A stretch of 64,000 nt of DNA from Cyclobacteriaceae bacterium (GCA_020436165.1 JAGQYI010000029.1:1-64000); one strand, 5' to 3'; positions 42,574 to 51,906 are shown, numbered from the stretch's first letter. Numbers and translations: made by a program. Notes: generated by a model from the letters alone, not told the origin.

Positions 42574-44850
42574 TTACTGAAAATTCACCAGGAGAGAAGC
42601 AAAAAAGTTTCTTCCGGGGGCATAAATAGGCCGCGGACTAGTACCTGGTACCGATCTGTTTAAATGTTCGTAATAGGCTGCATCAAAAATATTCTGAGCC
42701 CCAATAGTGGCACTTAACACTTTGCTGATTTTGTAATTCACACTGGCATCTACCAAGGTGAACGATGGCGTTTCCGTTTCTCCAAACTCGGGCGATATGC
42801 GATCTTGCTTAAGTACATACCGAACGGATGCCTCAGGTACAAGTTTTCCATTTACATACGAACCGGAAATCGTGTAACGCATGTCCATTGGAGCAATTTC
42901 TGACAAAGGTTGATCTGACTCCAGATTTTGACCATATGTGTAAGCCATACTCAATTGATGCGTTAGCCCTGCAAAAAGCTGCTGGTTCCAGGTTAGCTCA
43001 AAACCACTCATCAGTGCCTGATCAATATTTATAAACCTGCGCACACCAGGGCTTGAAGGCATCCTGGGAGCAAGGGCAGGATCAATTTCTGATGAAATGT
43101 AGTTTTGAAGATACGATGCAAATAAGCTTAGCTTAATGGCCGTATCCGGTGTTTTATAACCCAAATTGAGATCCGCCTGATTGTTTATTTCAGGTTTTAT
43201 ATCGGGAGTTCCCACCATTTCATAAGGATCAAGGCCAACCGGTAAAAAGTTGATGTATCGTTCTGTTATACTACCACTTCTTTGAGCCCGCCCTAACCAG
43301 AGGCCCGCGCTAAGTGAATTGTTGAAATTATGAATTCCTCCTATGCTTAGGCTTGGGTTTACCTGAGTAATTTCAGTTTCTGGATTTACTGTGGTAAACT
43401 CAGGAGCGGCATCATTAGCTTTGGCCGTATTTACTTCAACTCTTCCGGAAAAAACAAGGTTGTTTGAGCCAAGCGTTAGGTGATATTCACCAAAACCGGC
43501 TGTTTTACTAATGTTGCTCTTTTGCCAAATATTATCTGTTAAGGTAGTACCTGCCATAGGCCCCATAAGTAGCTCTCGGGTTCTGTATCCATCGGCACGC
43601 TCTACTTTATAATCTGCACCAAGGTAAAGGGAGCCTTTGCTTATCTTCCAGAGCCCCTCAGTTCTTGCACCATAGTTTTGTGTATTGGCATCTGTTACCG
43701 CATTTAACATACGAGGGAATAATTCTTTGGAAAGATTATCCATTACGTGGTTCACAAGGGTTGTATAAACAGTGGTATTCCATGATTGCAGGTTCCTTCC
43801 CGAAAAATTGATCTTATGCTTGGCATTTAGAAGCCAGGTGTCATCACTTCTTAGGTCCATTTGCAGGGCTGGGAAATCGGTATTGCGTGCTACATTTCGC
43901 GTGGCAGACACAATAACTTCCTGGTTTTTGTTTAGCTGTATGCCCAGGCTTGTTCCAAAGCTTCCTCTTAAAAAAGAAGAAGGTATGGCAACGCCTTCAC
44001 CATCGGTATAGTCATTGCCCTGTGACCAGGCGCCATATACATTTAAATCGTATTTGCTATTTCTATAGCCTAGTTTTCCTTCACTTCTTATACTGCTACC
44101 ATTGGTCTCATAAGTAGTGGATGCTCTTCCATAAAGTCCCTCATTTGAAGAAAAGTCTGGAGCGACCGAAATGAAATTTATGGTACCTCCAAAAGAACTT
44201 CCATAACGTAGTGAGTGCGGGCCTTTCAATATTTCTACGCGGTCCATCATGTTAATGGATACCTGGCTAGTAGGAGGGTCCATTCGGTTTGGGCATGCAG
44301 CAGTTGCCGATTGGGCACCATCGATAACAATATTTAATTGGTCGTATTTAAAGCCTCGCAACACCGGGTCAAAACCATAGCTTCCACTTTTGCGAATACC
44401 CGAAATAGCCGCATTCTTACTTAGAACATAGCCTGCATCATGTGCAAGTCGGTCAGGTTGTTTAATATCCAGTTTGTCGTTTTCGTTTGAATTTGGCTTC
44501 AGCCCCAATATGGTTACAGGCTGCATGGTAATGAATTCCTCATTACGCTCAATTTTACCATTCTTAATTGCGGCTGCAAGCTCATTGCCAGAAAGTTGCC
44601 ATTTCCCGTAACTTACATGCGATAAATAAAGTGTGTTGTCTTTGTTAAAGGAAATAATAATTATTCCATCTGCATCTGAAATGCCTTTCTCATTTCCGTA
44701 TTGATAGGCGGCTCCAATAATTGGTTTTTGGCTTGAGGCATCTATTATATGTAATTGTGTTTTGTGTTCCTGGGCTATGCCGGCAAATGGCATTAGTATA
44801 AATACAAGCACCCATTGAAACACATAGTTTTTGTATGTGTTGATTTTCAT
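42574..44850 (-). CDS. OprC/NosA-like copper TonB-dependent receptor
   Basis: This 758-residue receptor has a signal peptide (1-26), an N-terminal carboxypeptidase-regulatory-like domain (about 30-110) typical of Bacteroidota, a plug (about 125-235; RVEILKGPHSLRYG at 204-217) and a 22-strand-type barrel. The plug contains C186-PNR-M190 and a barrel strand contains H368-V-M370. This C-x3-M plus H-x-M pair is the copper ligand set of OprC in Pseudomonas, at nearly the same spacing. It therefore probably imports copper across the outer membrane. A Cys-rich small protein is encoded just upstream. Confidence 0.85.
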   Translation of the reverse strand: MKINTYKNYVFQWVLVFILMPFAGIAQEHKTQLHIIDASSQKPIIGAAYQYGNEKGISDADGIIIISFNKDNTLYLSHVSYGKWQLSGNELAAAIKNGKIERNEEFITMQPVTILGLKPNSNENDKLDIKQPDRLAHDAGYVLSKNAAISGIRKSGSYGFDPVLRGFKYDQLNIVIDGAQSATAACPNRMDPPTSQVSINMMDRVEILKGPHSLRYGSSFGGTINFISVAPDFSSNEGLYGRASTTYETNGSSIRSEGKLGYRNSKYDLNVYGAWSQGNDYTDGEGVAIPSSFLRGSFGTSLGIQLNKNQEVIVSATRNVARNTDFPALQMDLRSDDTWLLNAKHKINFSGRNLQSWNTTVYTTLVNHVMDNLSKELFPRMLNAVTDANTQNYGARTEGLWKISKGSLYLGADYKVERADGYRTRELLMGPMAGTTLTDNIWQKSNISKTAGFGEYHLTLGSNNLVFSGRVEVNTAKANDAAPEFTTVNPETEITQVNPSLSIGGIHNFNNSLSAGLWLGRAQRSGSITERYINFLPVGLDPYEMVGTPDIKPEINNQADLNLGYKTPDTAIKLSLFASYLQNYISSEIDPALAPRMPSSPGVRRFINIDQALMSGFELTWNQQLFAGLTHQLSMAYTYGQNLESDQPLSEIAPMDMRYTISGSYVNGKLVPEASVRYVLKQDRISPEFGETETPSFTLVDASVNYKISKVLSATIGAQNIFDAAYYEHLNRSVPGTSPRPIYAPGRNFFASLLVNFQ

Positions 44851-44919
44851 TTTTATTGTTTAAAGTTGATACATCTTTAATCCTGTATAATATTTTAACA
44901 GGATGAGGTTTTTATCAAC

Positions 44920-45303
44920 TTAAACCTTTGGAGGATGGAAAACACCTTCTAAATGTATTTCATACGAGGCAACTTGTGTTTCATTTGGTTGCCATTGAGG
45001 TGTTAAAAAACAAGACAGGTTAATCTTTTCAGACTTGTTCGACTTATAATAAAGTGGGATATCTTTCTTTTCGAATTTAACAGGCGTTTGACCCTCTTTT
45101 TGTGGTTGCGATGTATTTATTTTCGCAAGCTGGTCATCCAGAAAGCATTTACCCTTACACATTAATTCAGGCTCATCCAGGTTAATGCAGAGTTCTTCAG
45201 CAATTTTATCCTGATTCAATTTGAAAGTGATATAGATAAATGCATCGCTGAAAGTCCCGATAAGGACAAGCAAACTCATGCATATGGAAAATAGGGTCTT
45301 CAT
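44920..45303 (-). CDS. Small Cys-rich exported protein, copper-receptor companion
   Basis: This 127-residue protein has a hydrophobic N-terminus (about 1-24, signal or anchor), a cysteine block CINLDEPELMCKGKCFL (about 39-55), one later Cys and a conserved-looking C-terminal FHPP motif. It lies 69 bases upstream of the TonB copper receptor on the same strand. Small proteins of this kind, with a CxGKC-type motif, recur beside such receptors in Bacteroidota, so a periplasmic metal-handling role is plausible but unproven. Confidence 0.55.
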   Translation of the reverse strand: MKTLFSICMSLLVLIGTFSDAFIYITFKLNQDKIAEELCINLDEPELMCKGKCFLDDQLAKINTSQPQKEGQTPVKFEKKDIPLYYKSNKSEKINLSCFLTPQWQPNETQVASYEIHLEGVFHPPKV

Positions 45304-45318
45304 TAAAAAATACCTAAA

Positions 45319-46041
45319 TCAATTTCGAAGTGCCTTTTTAAAAAGTAAGACAAATCCAAAAATAGAAATTGTAAGCAATACTACAAACCCAATTTGCATA
45401 TAGGTTGTGTTGTTGGGTTGATTTATAAGGGTAAAAAGGCTAACGGCAAGGTGTCCTGCACCAATGGCTAAAATGGTTCTGGGAAGCATTCCGGCCATGC
45501 CACCCCAAAAAAACGGTTTGAATTTTATTCCAATAAAAGGAAGCACCACATTCATTACTGCAAAAGGTAAAACAGGTGATATCCTTGAAAAAAAGACAAA
45601 GCCTGTTGGGCTGAACTTAGACATTCGCTCAATCAAGTTGTCAAGCTTTGGATATGCCTCATGTATTGTTTTATGGAATTTAGATCCTAAGGGTCTGGAA
45701 AGGAAATATCCGATAATCGATGCCAGGCTGTATGTAATCACTAATGGAATTATGGCCTTGATTCCAAGAAAATAACCGCTAACGAGTGCTATAACAGTGG
45801 TTGGGGTAAGAGCCAGCGCCATAGTAAGAACAGTAATTGAATAAACCAACAACCAATCTAAAGTTGAAAAACTCTGTATGAGCGTTTCATTTTCATAGAT
45901 GGTCCAACCCAGCAGGCTCGAAAATGTGAGAGGCATAAATAGCATCCAAGCTAAAAGCAAGAATGGCCGCCAATTCTTACGTATGGTATTTCCGGTTTTA
46001 ATAAGAAGGTGGTACTGTTTGAACCTTAAACAGATGTTCAT
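45319..46041 (-). CDS. TVP38/TMEM64 (DedA-like) membrane protein
   Basis: The ATG at 46041 gives 240 residues; a TTG at 46044 is one codon further out. The start overlaps the end of the kinase gene by 44 bases, and no downstream ATG offers an alternative. The protein has about six hydrophobic segments with the family core FFSRISPVLPFAVMNVVLPFIG (about 151-172) and GMLPRTILAIGAG (about 183-195). TVP38/DedA proteins act in membrane lipid flipping or proton-dependent transport; the specific role here is unknown. Confidence 0.8.
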   Translation of the reverse strand: MNICLRFKQYHLLIKTGNTIRKNWRPFLLLAWMLFMPLTFSSLLGWTIYENETLIQSFSTLDWLLVYSITVLTMALALTPTTVIALVSGYFLGIKAIIPLVITYSLASIIGYFLSRPLGSKFHKTIHEAYPKLDNLIERMSKFSPTGFVFFSRISPVLPFAVMNVVLPFIGIKFKPFFWGGMAGMLPRTILAIGAGHLAVSLFTLINQPNNTTYMQIGFVVLLTISIFGFVLLFKKALRN

Positions 46042-46531
46042 CAATCAGCATGGGTGACCAATCCTCTGTGCCGTGTACATACAGTGTTTTAGAGTCACTG
46101 TCTCTCAGTCTTCCGTATTTCAGGTAGCTGTCCCATATGTAGTCTATGTACCAGTCGGGCTCCTTACCCCAGCGTGTATCTTCTCTTTTTCTTTTGTAAA
46201 AGACCACTTTGGGAATGTCAATAAAGATACGTCTGTCAAACAACTCATTTAGTTCTTCTGAATAGAAAATGAGAATACCTTCTGTAATCACAATATCATA
46301 GGTTTCAATTGCTTCCTTTAAGGTCTTCTGAATCCGTTCAAAATCAACCGAAATCGGATGTTCCCAGTCAATATGGTCTTTTACCTTTGGTATGTCTGTT
46401 TCATCTTTTACATATTCATCCATACCAATTATGAATACGCTCTTATTGGGATATAACGATTTAATGTAATTCGACAAGCTGGTTTTACCTGACCTGCTTA
46501 CACCACCAATACCAATTGACAATCCAGCCAT
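45998..46531 (-). CDS. P-loop kinase, nicotinamide riboside/uridine kinase-like
   Basis: This 177-residue protein has Walker A GGVSRSGKTS (9-18), a DEY motif after a hydrophobic strand (38-40), a second acid block VITEGILIFYSEEL and a lid-like KRKREDTRWG. The order and the YxWDSYLKYGRL ... LYVHG ending resemble eukaryotic nicotinamide riboside kinases (NRK1) more than bacterial Udk. It may phosphorylate nicotinamide riboside or a nucleoside. The substrate is inferred. Its stop lies within the start of the TVP38 gene. Confidence 0.65.
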   Translation of the reverse strand: MAGLSIGIGGVSRSGKTSLSNYIKSLYPNKSVFIIGMDEYVKDETDIPKVKDHIDWEHPISVDFERIQKTLKEAIETYDIVITEGILIFYSEELNELFDRRIFIDIPKVVFYKRKREDTRWGKEPDWYIDYIWDSYLKYGRLRDSDSKTLYVHGTEDWSPMLIDEHLFKVQTVPPSY

Positions 46532-46548
46532 TTGATCTTCTTAAAAAA

Positions 46549-47511
46549 TTAGTTTTGATTTTGTTCCAAAATAGAAAAAAGTTTAGACAGATCAGGAGTA
46601 ATAATAATTTCTGTTCTCCTGTTCTTTGCTTTGTTGGCATCTGAGTTGTTAGGTGCTACAGGTGAGAATTCACCTCTGCCGGCTGGTGTAAGCATGTTAG
46701 GGTTAACTCCGGCATTAACCAGTATTTTAACAATTGATGTAGCCCTTAACACGCTCAAGTCCCAGTTATCCTGCATGTATTTCGATTTTCCGGCTATAGG
46801 CACATTGTCTGTATGCCCTTCGATTAAAATGTGAATATCAGGTGTGGTTTTTAGTACCCCGGCCAATTGCTGTAATGCTTTTTTGCCTTTTTCGTCCACA
46901 TTAATACTGCTCGATTTGAATAGCAGTTGTTCCGAAAGGGATACATATATGTTGCCATTACGCTGTTCAACACTTAATTCATTGCTTCCAAAATCCAATA
47001 AGGCTTCACTAATATTTTCTTTTAACTGACCAATTGCCCTTTGCGATTCTGCTACTATGTCTTCCAGCTCCTTAACACGTGCCTCACGAATAGCGAGACT
47101 GTCTTCAAGAAGTTCGTTATTATAGGTTGCCTCCTTAAGCGTTGCCTGCAGGGCAAGCAAACGCTCCTGTTGCTCCTTTAGGTCGCGGTTCATACGGCCG
47201 CTGTTGTTGAGCGCATTGTTGTAATAGGTTTGTAGTTTGTCGTGATCCGCCTGAAGGTTACTTAACTTCTCATTTGTTTTTGCCAGTTCTTCTTCAATTG
47301 CTTTTTTGTCTGATGCAGTACTTTCCAGTGCGGTCGCAAGGCTATCTTTTTTGCTAGAAAGCGTAGTCATATCTTTTTGCATCTGCATAAGATCGGCCTC
47401 CATTCTTACCTTTTCTGCCAGGAGCTCATCAAATTGTTTTTTAGGTACAATGCAACTGGTAAATGAACCGATAATTAGTGACCCTAAAATGGAATAAAGT
47501 AGTACTCGCAT
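46549..47511 (-). CDS. OmpA-family peptidoglycan-associated lipoprotein
   Basis: This 320-residue protein has a lipobox GSFTSC (Cys near residue 20), a long coiled coil (about 30-165, rich in E, K, L and Q) and a C-terminal OmpA-like domain (about 190-310) with HTDNVPI, NWDLSVLRA and the peptidoglycan-binding NRRTEI. It anchors the outer membrane to peptidoglycan. It differs from Pal by the long coiled-coil spacer. A -7 box lies 38 bases upstream of the ATG, and the P-loop kinase gene follows after 17 bases. Confidence 0.9.
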   Translation of the reverse strand: MRVLLYSILGSLIIGSFTSCIVPKKQFDELLAEKVRMEADLMQMQKDMTTLSSKKDSLATALESTASDKKAIEEELAKTNEKLSNLQADHDKLQTYYNNALNNSGRMNRDLKEQQERLLALQATLKEATYNNELLEDSLAIREARVKELEDIVAESQRAIGQLKENISEALLDFGSNELSVEQRNGNIYVSLSEQLLFKSSSINVDEKGKKALQQLAGVLKTTPDIHILIEGHTDNVPIAGKSKYMQDNWDLSVLRATSIVKILVNAGVNPNMLTPAGRGEFSPVAPNNSDANKAKNRRTEIIITPDLSKLFSILEQNQN

Positions 47512-47548
47512 ATGTATTTTTTTGTGAAGATAGTTAGCAAATAATATG

Positions 47549-47556
47549 CAAATATA
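47549..47556 (-). promoter_or_regulatory. Bacteroidota -7 promoter box (OmpA lipoprotein)
   Basis: On the minus strand this reads TATATTTG, a perfect TAnnTTTG. Confidence 0.45.
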
Positions 47557-47660
47557 GGTTGGTAAACGAGTATAGGGTACCTCGAAGCGTACTTTCTAAT
47601 TATTTGCTAAAAAAACCCTATAAATTCTCAGTTAAGCTGAGTTTTCGTTTTTCTAAAGTG

Positions 47661-47668
47661 TACTTTTG
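47661..47668 (+). promoter_or_regulatory. Bacteroidota -7 promoter box (pta)
   Basis: TACTTTTG lies 17 bases before the pta ATG. Confidence 0.45.
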
Positions 47669-47685
47669 CAGCAAATATTCGAGCA

Positions 47686-49782
47686 ATGATTCAATCCATT
47701 TTTTTATCTTCAGCTGAGCCCTATTCGGGTAAGTCATTAGTTACTCTGGGAGTATTTGAAACCATTCTTAGAAGAACCCCGAAAGTTGCTTTTTTTAAGC
47801 CTATTATTCGCGATCAGCCGGATGGTGGAAGCGATAAAAATATACAATTAATACGAAAGCGATACAACCTGCCTCAAACCTGTGAGCAGTCTTTCGCTTA
47901 TTACAGAAGCGAAGCACAGAGATTGATAGGACATGGTAAAATGGATGAGTTTGTAGAAACTATTTTACTAAAGTTTAAAGCACTTGAAGAAGAGAATGAT
48001 TTTGTGATCGTTGAAGGGTCTGATTACATTGGCGAGGGCTCTTATTTTGAGTTTGATATAAATGCCCTGGTAGCCAAAAACCTTGGCTTGCCTGCACTTA
48101 TTATTGGTCTTGGAAAAGGCAGGTCGATGGAAGAAATATTGAATCCGATTACCATGGCGGTTGAAACTTTCAATCATCAGGATACGAAAATTCTGGGAGT
48201 TGTTGTAAACCGGGTAATGCCTGAGAGAACCGACCAATTACTTGCAGAAATGAAAAAGCATTTACCTGCCAGCTCTGGGTTTCATTCTGTAATTCCTATT
48301 GATCCTGTTTTGAGCAGCCCCACCCTGAAAGAAGTAGCCGACCAATTAGGGGCACATGTACTTTTTGGAGCAGATAAGCTGGATAATCTTGCCATGGCTT
48401 TCCAGTCGGTAGCTATGCAGTTGAACAACTACCTGAAAGTCATGAAAGACAACAGTGTAGCCATTACTCCCGGTGACCGGCTGGACATATTGATGGGTGC
48501 CTTGCAGGCAAATAGTTCTCGTAACTTCCCCAGCATTTCAGGAATGGTGCTTACAGGAGGGTACGATCCACCAAAAGAAGTATTTAAGCTCCTGGAAGGC
48601 TTACCAAATGTATTTCCAGTATTATCGGTGGAAGACTATACATTTCAGACTTCGGTAAATGCAGGTAGCATAACCTCATCCATATCTGCAGAAAGCGACC
48701 GTAAGATAAATATAGCTTTGGAGCTGTTTGACAAAAACGTTGATCTGGATGCTTTCTATGAAAGTGTAGCTAGTACACAGGCAGCTGGTATGACTCCAAA
48801 GATGTTTATATACCATTTACAAAAGCTTGCTTCAAAGAACAGAAAAAGGATTGTATTACCAGAAGGCAATGATGAACGCATTTTGAAAGCTATCGAAATT
48901 CTTCAAAAGAAAGATGTGGTGGATATGATCGTTTTAGGGCATGAAGAAGAGGTTAGAAATAAAGCCAAAACATTAGGATTGCTGATCGATTTTGAGAAAA
49001 CGCCCATCATTGATCCAACGCATACAGAGAAAAGCGAGGCATACGCCCAGGAACTCTATGAAATAAGAAAATCCAAAGGAGTTTCTTTAGAAATGGCTAC
49101 CGATCTTATGACGGACGTATCCTATTTCGGTACCATGATGGTGCATAAGGGTGAGGCAGACGGAATGGTTTCCGGTGCTGCGCATACTACACAGCATACC
49201 ATACGACCTGCGTTGCAGTTTATAAAAACCAAACCCGGTTATAACGTTGTATCATCAGTGTTCTTTATGTGTCTTGAAGACAGAGTGGTGGCTTATGGGG
49301 ATTGTGCGGTAAATCCAAATCCTACTTCTGAAGAGTTGGCTGAAATCGCCATATCTTCAGCCGAAACTGCTGAGCGTTTTGGTATTGAGCCAAAGGTGGC
49401 TCTATTGTCGTATTCTTCAGGTGAATCAGGCAAAGGAGCTGAGGTGGATAAGGTAAGAAATGCAACTAAACTTTTTAAAGAGAAGGCTCCACAATTTAAG
49501 GTAGAAGGCCCCATTCAATACGATGCAGCGGTGGATGCTTCTGTAGGCAAGAAAAAACTTCCTAACTCAGAAGTAGCAGGACAGGCCAGTGTACTTATAT
49601 TCCCGGATTTGAATACCGGGAACAATACCTATAAGGCAGTGCAGCGCGAAACAGGGGCCATAGCCATCGGGCCTGTTCTTCAAGGGTTAAATAAACCAGT
49701 AAACGATTTAAGTAGGGGTTGTTTGGTAGAAGATATAGTTAATACTGTAATTATTACCGCTATTCAGGCCCAGTCAGAATAA
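47686..49782 (+). CDS. pta: Phosphate acetyltransferase (long form)
   Basis: This 698-residue enzyme has an N-terminal P-loop/BioD-like regulatory region (about 1-220; SSAEPYSGKSLVTLGV at 8-23), a DRTGG-like middle domain (about 220-350) and the C-terminal PTA catalytic domain (about 370-698) with LPEGNDERILKA and the SYSSGESGKGAEVDKV block. It converts acetyl-CoA and phosphate to acetyl phosphate. It is followed by ackA, which completes the acetate pathway. The length matches the long Pta of E. coli. Confidence 0.95.
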   Translation: MIQSIFLSSAEPYSGKSLVTLGVFETILRRTPKVAFFKPIIRDQPDGGSDKNIQLIRKRYNLPQTCEQSFAYYRSEAQRLIGHGKMDEFVETILLKFKALEEENDFVIVEGSDYIGEGSYFEFDINALVAKNLGLPALIIGLGKGRSMEEILNPITMAVETFNHQDTKILGVVVNRVMPERTDQLLAEMKKHLPASSGFHSVIPIDPVLSSPTLKEVADQLGAHVLFGADKLDNLAMAFQSVAMQLNNYLKVMKDNSVAITPGDRLDILMGALQANSSRNFPSISGMVLTGGYDPPKEVFKLLEGLPNVFPVLSVEDYTFQTSVNAGSITSSISAESDRKINIALELFDKNVDLDAFYESVASTQAAGMTPKMFIYHLQKLASKNRKRIVLPEGNDERILKAIEILQKKDVVDMIVLGHEEEVRNKAKTLGLLIDFEKTPIIDPTHTEKSEAYAQELYEIRKSKGVSLEMATDLMTDVSYFGTMMVHKGEADGMVSGAAHTTQHTIRPALQFIKTKPGYNVVSSVFFMCLEDRVVAYGDCAVNPNPTSEELAEIAISSAETAERFGIEPKVALLSYSSGESGKGAEVDKVRNATKLFKEKAPQFKVEGPIQYDAAVDASVGKKKLPNSEVAGQASVLIFPDLNTGNNTYKAVQRETGAIAIGPVLQGLNKPVNDLSRGCLVEDIVNTVIITAIQAQSE

Positions 49783-49835
49783 AAAACCAGTTAATGCACC
49801 GGCTTATTGTAGCTAGTGTTATTCAATTTTAAAAT

Positions 49836-51035
49836 ATGAAAGTACTTGTAATAAACACAGGAAGTTCGTCCATTAAATACCAATTGTTCGAAATGCCTGA
49901 AGGGAGGGTATTATGCTCCGGATTAGTGGAGCGAATAGGAGAAGAAATGGGCAAAATTACCCACAAACAATTGACGGAAAGTGCGGAGAATGTCTTTAAA
50001 GAAGAAATGGCCATTGCCGACCACAAGGTGGGTATGCAGCAAATAGAAATGCTTTTGGTTGATAAGGTTTATGGAGTTTTAAGGAATGCAGATGAGGTGA
50101 GTTTGGTTGGTCACAGAGTTGTACATGGTGGGGAAGATTTTTCGAGCACAACTCAAATTACCGAAGCGGTAAAAAATAAGATTAAAGAATTAGCTCCATT
50201 GGCGCCACTGCATAATCCACCTAATCTGGTTGGCATTGAAGCCTCTGAGAAAATCTTTCCGAATGCTACTCAGATAGGTGTGTTCGATACAGCTTTTCAT
50301 CAATCCCTGCCCGAGTATGCATACCGGTATGCCATTCCCAAAGACTTGTACGAAGAGCATGGCATACGCGTGTACGGATTTCATGGTACTTCCCACAGAT
50401 ATATAACAAAACGTGCTGCAAAGTTGCTTAACAAGCCTTTGGAATCCATCAATCTGATCACAATTCACCTGGGGAATGGGGCAAGTATGGCGGCAGTTAA
50501 AAATGGAAAAAGCATTGATACAACTCTTGGATTAACCCCGTTACCAGGTCTTGTAATGGGCACCAGAAGTGGAGATATTGACCCGGGAGTTTTGTTTTAT
50601 CTAAACGAAACATTGGGATATACTTTGCCAGAAATAAAGGATTTGCTTAATAAGGAAAGCGGCCTCAAAGGTTTATCGGGAGAAAATGATATGCGGGGCA
50701 TAACCGAAAGGGCTGAAAAAGGTGACAAGGATGCACAGCTGGCCATAGCTGTTTACACCTATCGCATCAAAAAATACATTGGTTCCTACATTGCTGCAAT
50801 TGGTAAGGTGGACGCATTGATTTTTACAGCTGGAGTGGGGGAGAATAGTCCTGTTATTCGCGCTTTGTCAGTTGAGGGTCTGGAACCACTGGGTATTGAA
50901 TTAGATACAGCTAAGAACCAGAACAGGGGTGGTGAACGGAAAATATCTACTGAAAAATCCAAAGTTGGTATTTGGGTAATTCCTACCAATGAAGAATTAG
51001 AGATTGCCAATCAGACATACGAATTAGCCAAATAA
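49836..51035 (+). CDS. ackA: Acetate kinase
   Basis: This 399-residue ASKHA-fold kinase has the opening VLVINTGSSSIKYQLF (3-18), the GHRVVHGGE block, FDTAFHQSLPE, GFHGTSHRYI, and the GVGENSPVIR motif near 332. It makes ATP from acetyl phosphate. It starts 53 bases after pta. AckA proteins act in the cytoplasm as dimers; the length is typical. Confidence 0.95.
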   Translation: MKVLVINTGSSSIKYQLFEMPEGRVLCSGLVERIGEEMGKITHKQLTESAENVFKEEMAIADHKVGMQQIEMLLVDKVYGVLRNADEVSLVGHRVVHGGEDFSSTTQITEAVKNKIKELAPLAPLHNPPNLVGIEASEKIFPNATQIGVFDTAFHQSLPEYAYRYAIPKDLYEEHGIRVYGFHGTSHRYITKRAAKLLNKPLESINLITIHLGNGASMAAVKNGKSIDTTLGLTPLPGLVMGTRSGDIDPGVLFYLNETLGYTLPEIKDLLNKESGLKGLSGENDMRGITERAEKGDKDAQLAIAVYTYRIKKYIGSYIAAIGKVDALIFTAGVGENSPVIRALSVEGLEPLGIELDTAKNQNRGGERKISTEKSKVGIWVIPTNEELEIANQTYELAK

Positions 51036-51134
51036 GATTTTTCTGCCTTTTCTCTTTTTAAAGGAGGCATCAATATCAATCAGATATTTGATGAGATTCA
51101 AATAAAAGCAGGCACTTGATTTTCGCGCTCAATT

Positions 51135-51142
51135 TACTTTTG
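51135..51142 (+). promoter_or_regulatory. Bacteroidota -7 promoter box (hsp20)
   Basis: TACTTTTG lies 15 bases before the first ATG; a TTG is present 16 bases upstream, at 51116-51118. Confidence 0.45.
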
Positions 51143-51157
51143 CAGTAGCAATAGTTT

Positions 51158-51598
51158 ATGAATTCAAATTCTAATGCTATGTCACTACTAACAAAACGAT
51201 TTCCTGCTTGGGATAACCTTTCGGATTTCTTTGATGATGATTGGTTAAAAGCAAGAATGACACGACCAGAATGGACGCCCGCAGTTAATGTAATTGAGCA
51301 TGACAACAATTACGAAATTGAAGTGGCGGCCCCCGGATTGAAGAAAGAAAACTTCAATGTGGAGGTTGAAAACGGAGTACTTACGGTTACCGGTGAAGCT
51401 AAGGCCGAAGATGAAAAGAAAAAGAAACACTACACCCGTAAGGAATTTATGATGCGTTCATTTTCTCATAGTTTTACACTACCAGAAGATGTAATGCATG
51501 ATGATGTAGATGCAAAGTATGAGGACGGTATTTTAAGACTGATGCTTAAAAGGTCTGAGCGTAAGCTACCTCCTAAGAAAAAAGTTTTAATTCACTAA
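51158..51598 (+). CDS. Small heat-shock protein, Hsp20/IbpA family
   Basis: This 146-residue protein has an alpha-crystallin domain (about 45-135) with the EVAAPGLKKENFNVEVENGVLTVTGEA core and the C-terminal GILRLMLKR strand. A second ATG lies at 51179 (Met8). It is an ATP-independent holdase that binds unfolding proteins in the cytoplasm. It carries its own promoter and terminator and so is monocistronic; no CIRCE element or other heat-shock operator is recognisable. Confidence 0.93.
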   Translation: MNSNSNAMSLLTKRFPAWDNLSDFFDDDWLKARMTRPEWTPAVNVIEHDNNYEIEVAAPGLKKENFNVEVENGVLTVTGEAKAEDEKKKKHYTRKEFMMRSFSHSFTLPEDVMHDDVDAKYEDGILRLMLKRSERKLPPKKKVLIH

Positions 51599-51604
51599 AT
51601 AGGT

Positions 51605-51629
51605 AAGGCAGGTGATAAGCCTGCCTTTT
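51605..51629 (+). terminator. Terminator after hsp20
   Basis: Stem GGCAGG (51607-51612) pairs with CCTGCC (51620-51625), then TTTT; flanking AA/TT extends the stem. Confidence 0.7.
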
Positions 51630-51642
51630 CTATGTATTGATC

Positions 51643-51786
51643 TTACAATTTAACCCTGTTTCTGTCAGGGTGATCATTCATATACATATTCAGTTTTCTC
51701 ATTTTTTTTCTGCCTGCACTTTGATCGAAACTAGCACAGCTTGCAAAAGAGGAGAGTAGGATTATAGCTACTAATATCTTTCTCAT
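51643..51786 (-). CDS. 47-residue lipoprotein, unknown function
   Basis: Translating the minus strand from ATG 51786 gives 47 residues starting MRKILVAIILLSSFASC, with a clear lipoprotein signal and lipobox FASC (Cys17), followed by a 30-residue basic mature part ending DHPDRNRVKL. The frame is short but has signal-peptide organisation, a stop at 51643 and no competing gene, so I consider it real. It is convergent with hsp20 and shares the intergenic terminator region. Its function is unknown. Confidence 0.65.
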   Translation of the reverse strand: MRKILVAIILLSSFASCASFDQSAGRKKMRKLNMYMNDHPDRNRVKL

Positions 51787-51906
51787 GGGTTTATGTGGGT
51801 TAGTTATTTTGGCTTAAACTATACCACAAAAAGAAAGGGTGCGAAGGGCTATGGTTCTACGTATTAGTGCGTAAACAATGAGGGCATTTTATACGAATGA
51901 AGAGTG

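Noticed and set aside
44851-44919. Possible cobalamin riboswitch before the TonB receptor
   Set aside because: The gap is only 69 bases and lacks the B12 box; the receptor motifs point to copper, not cobalamin.
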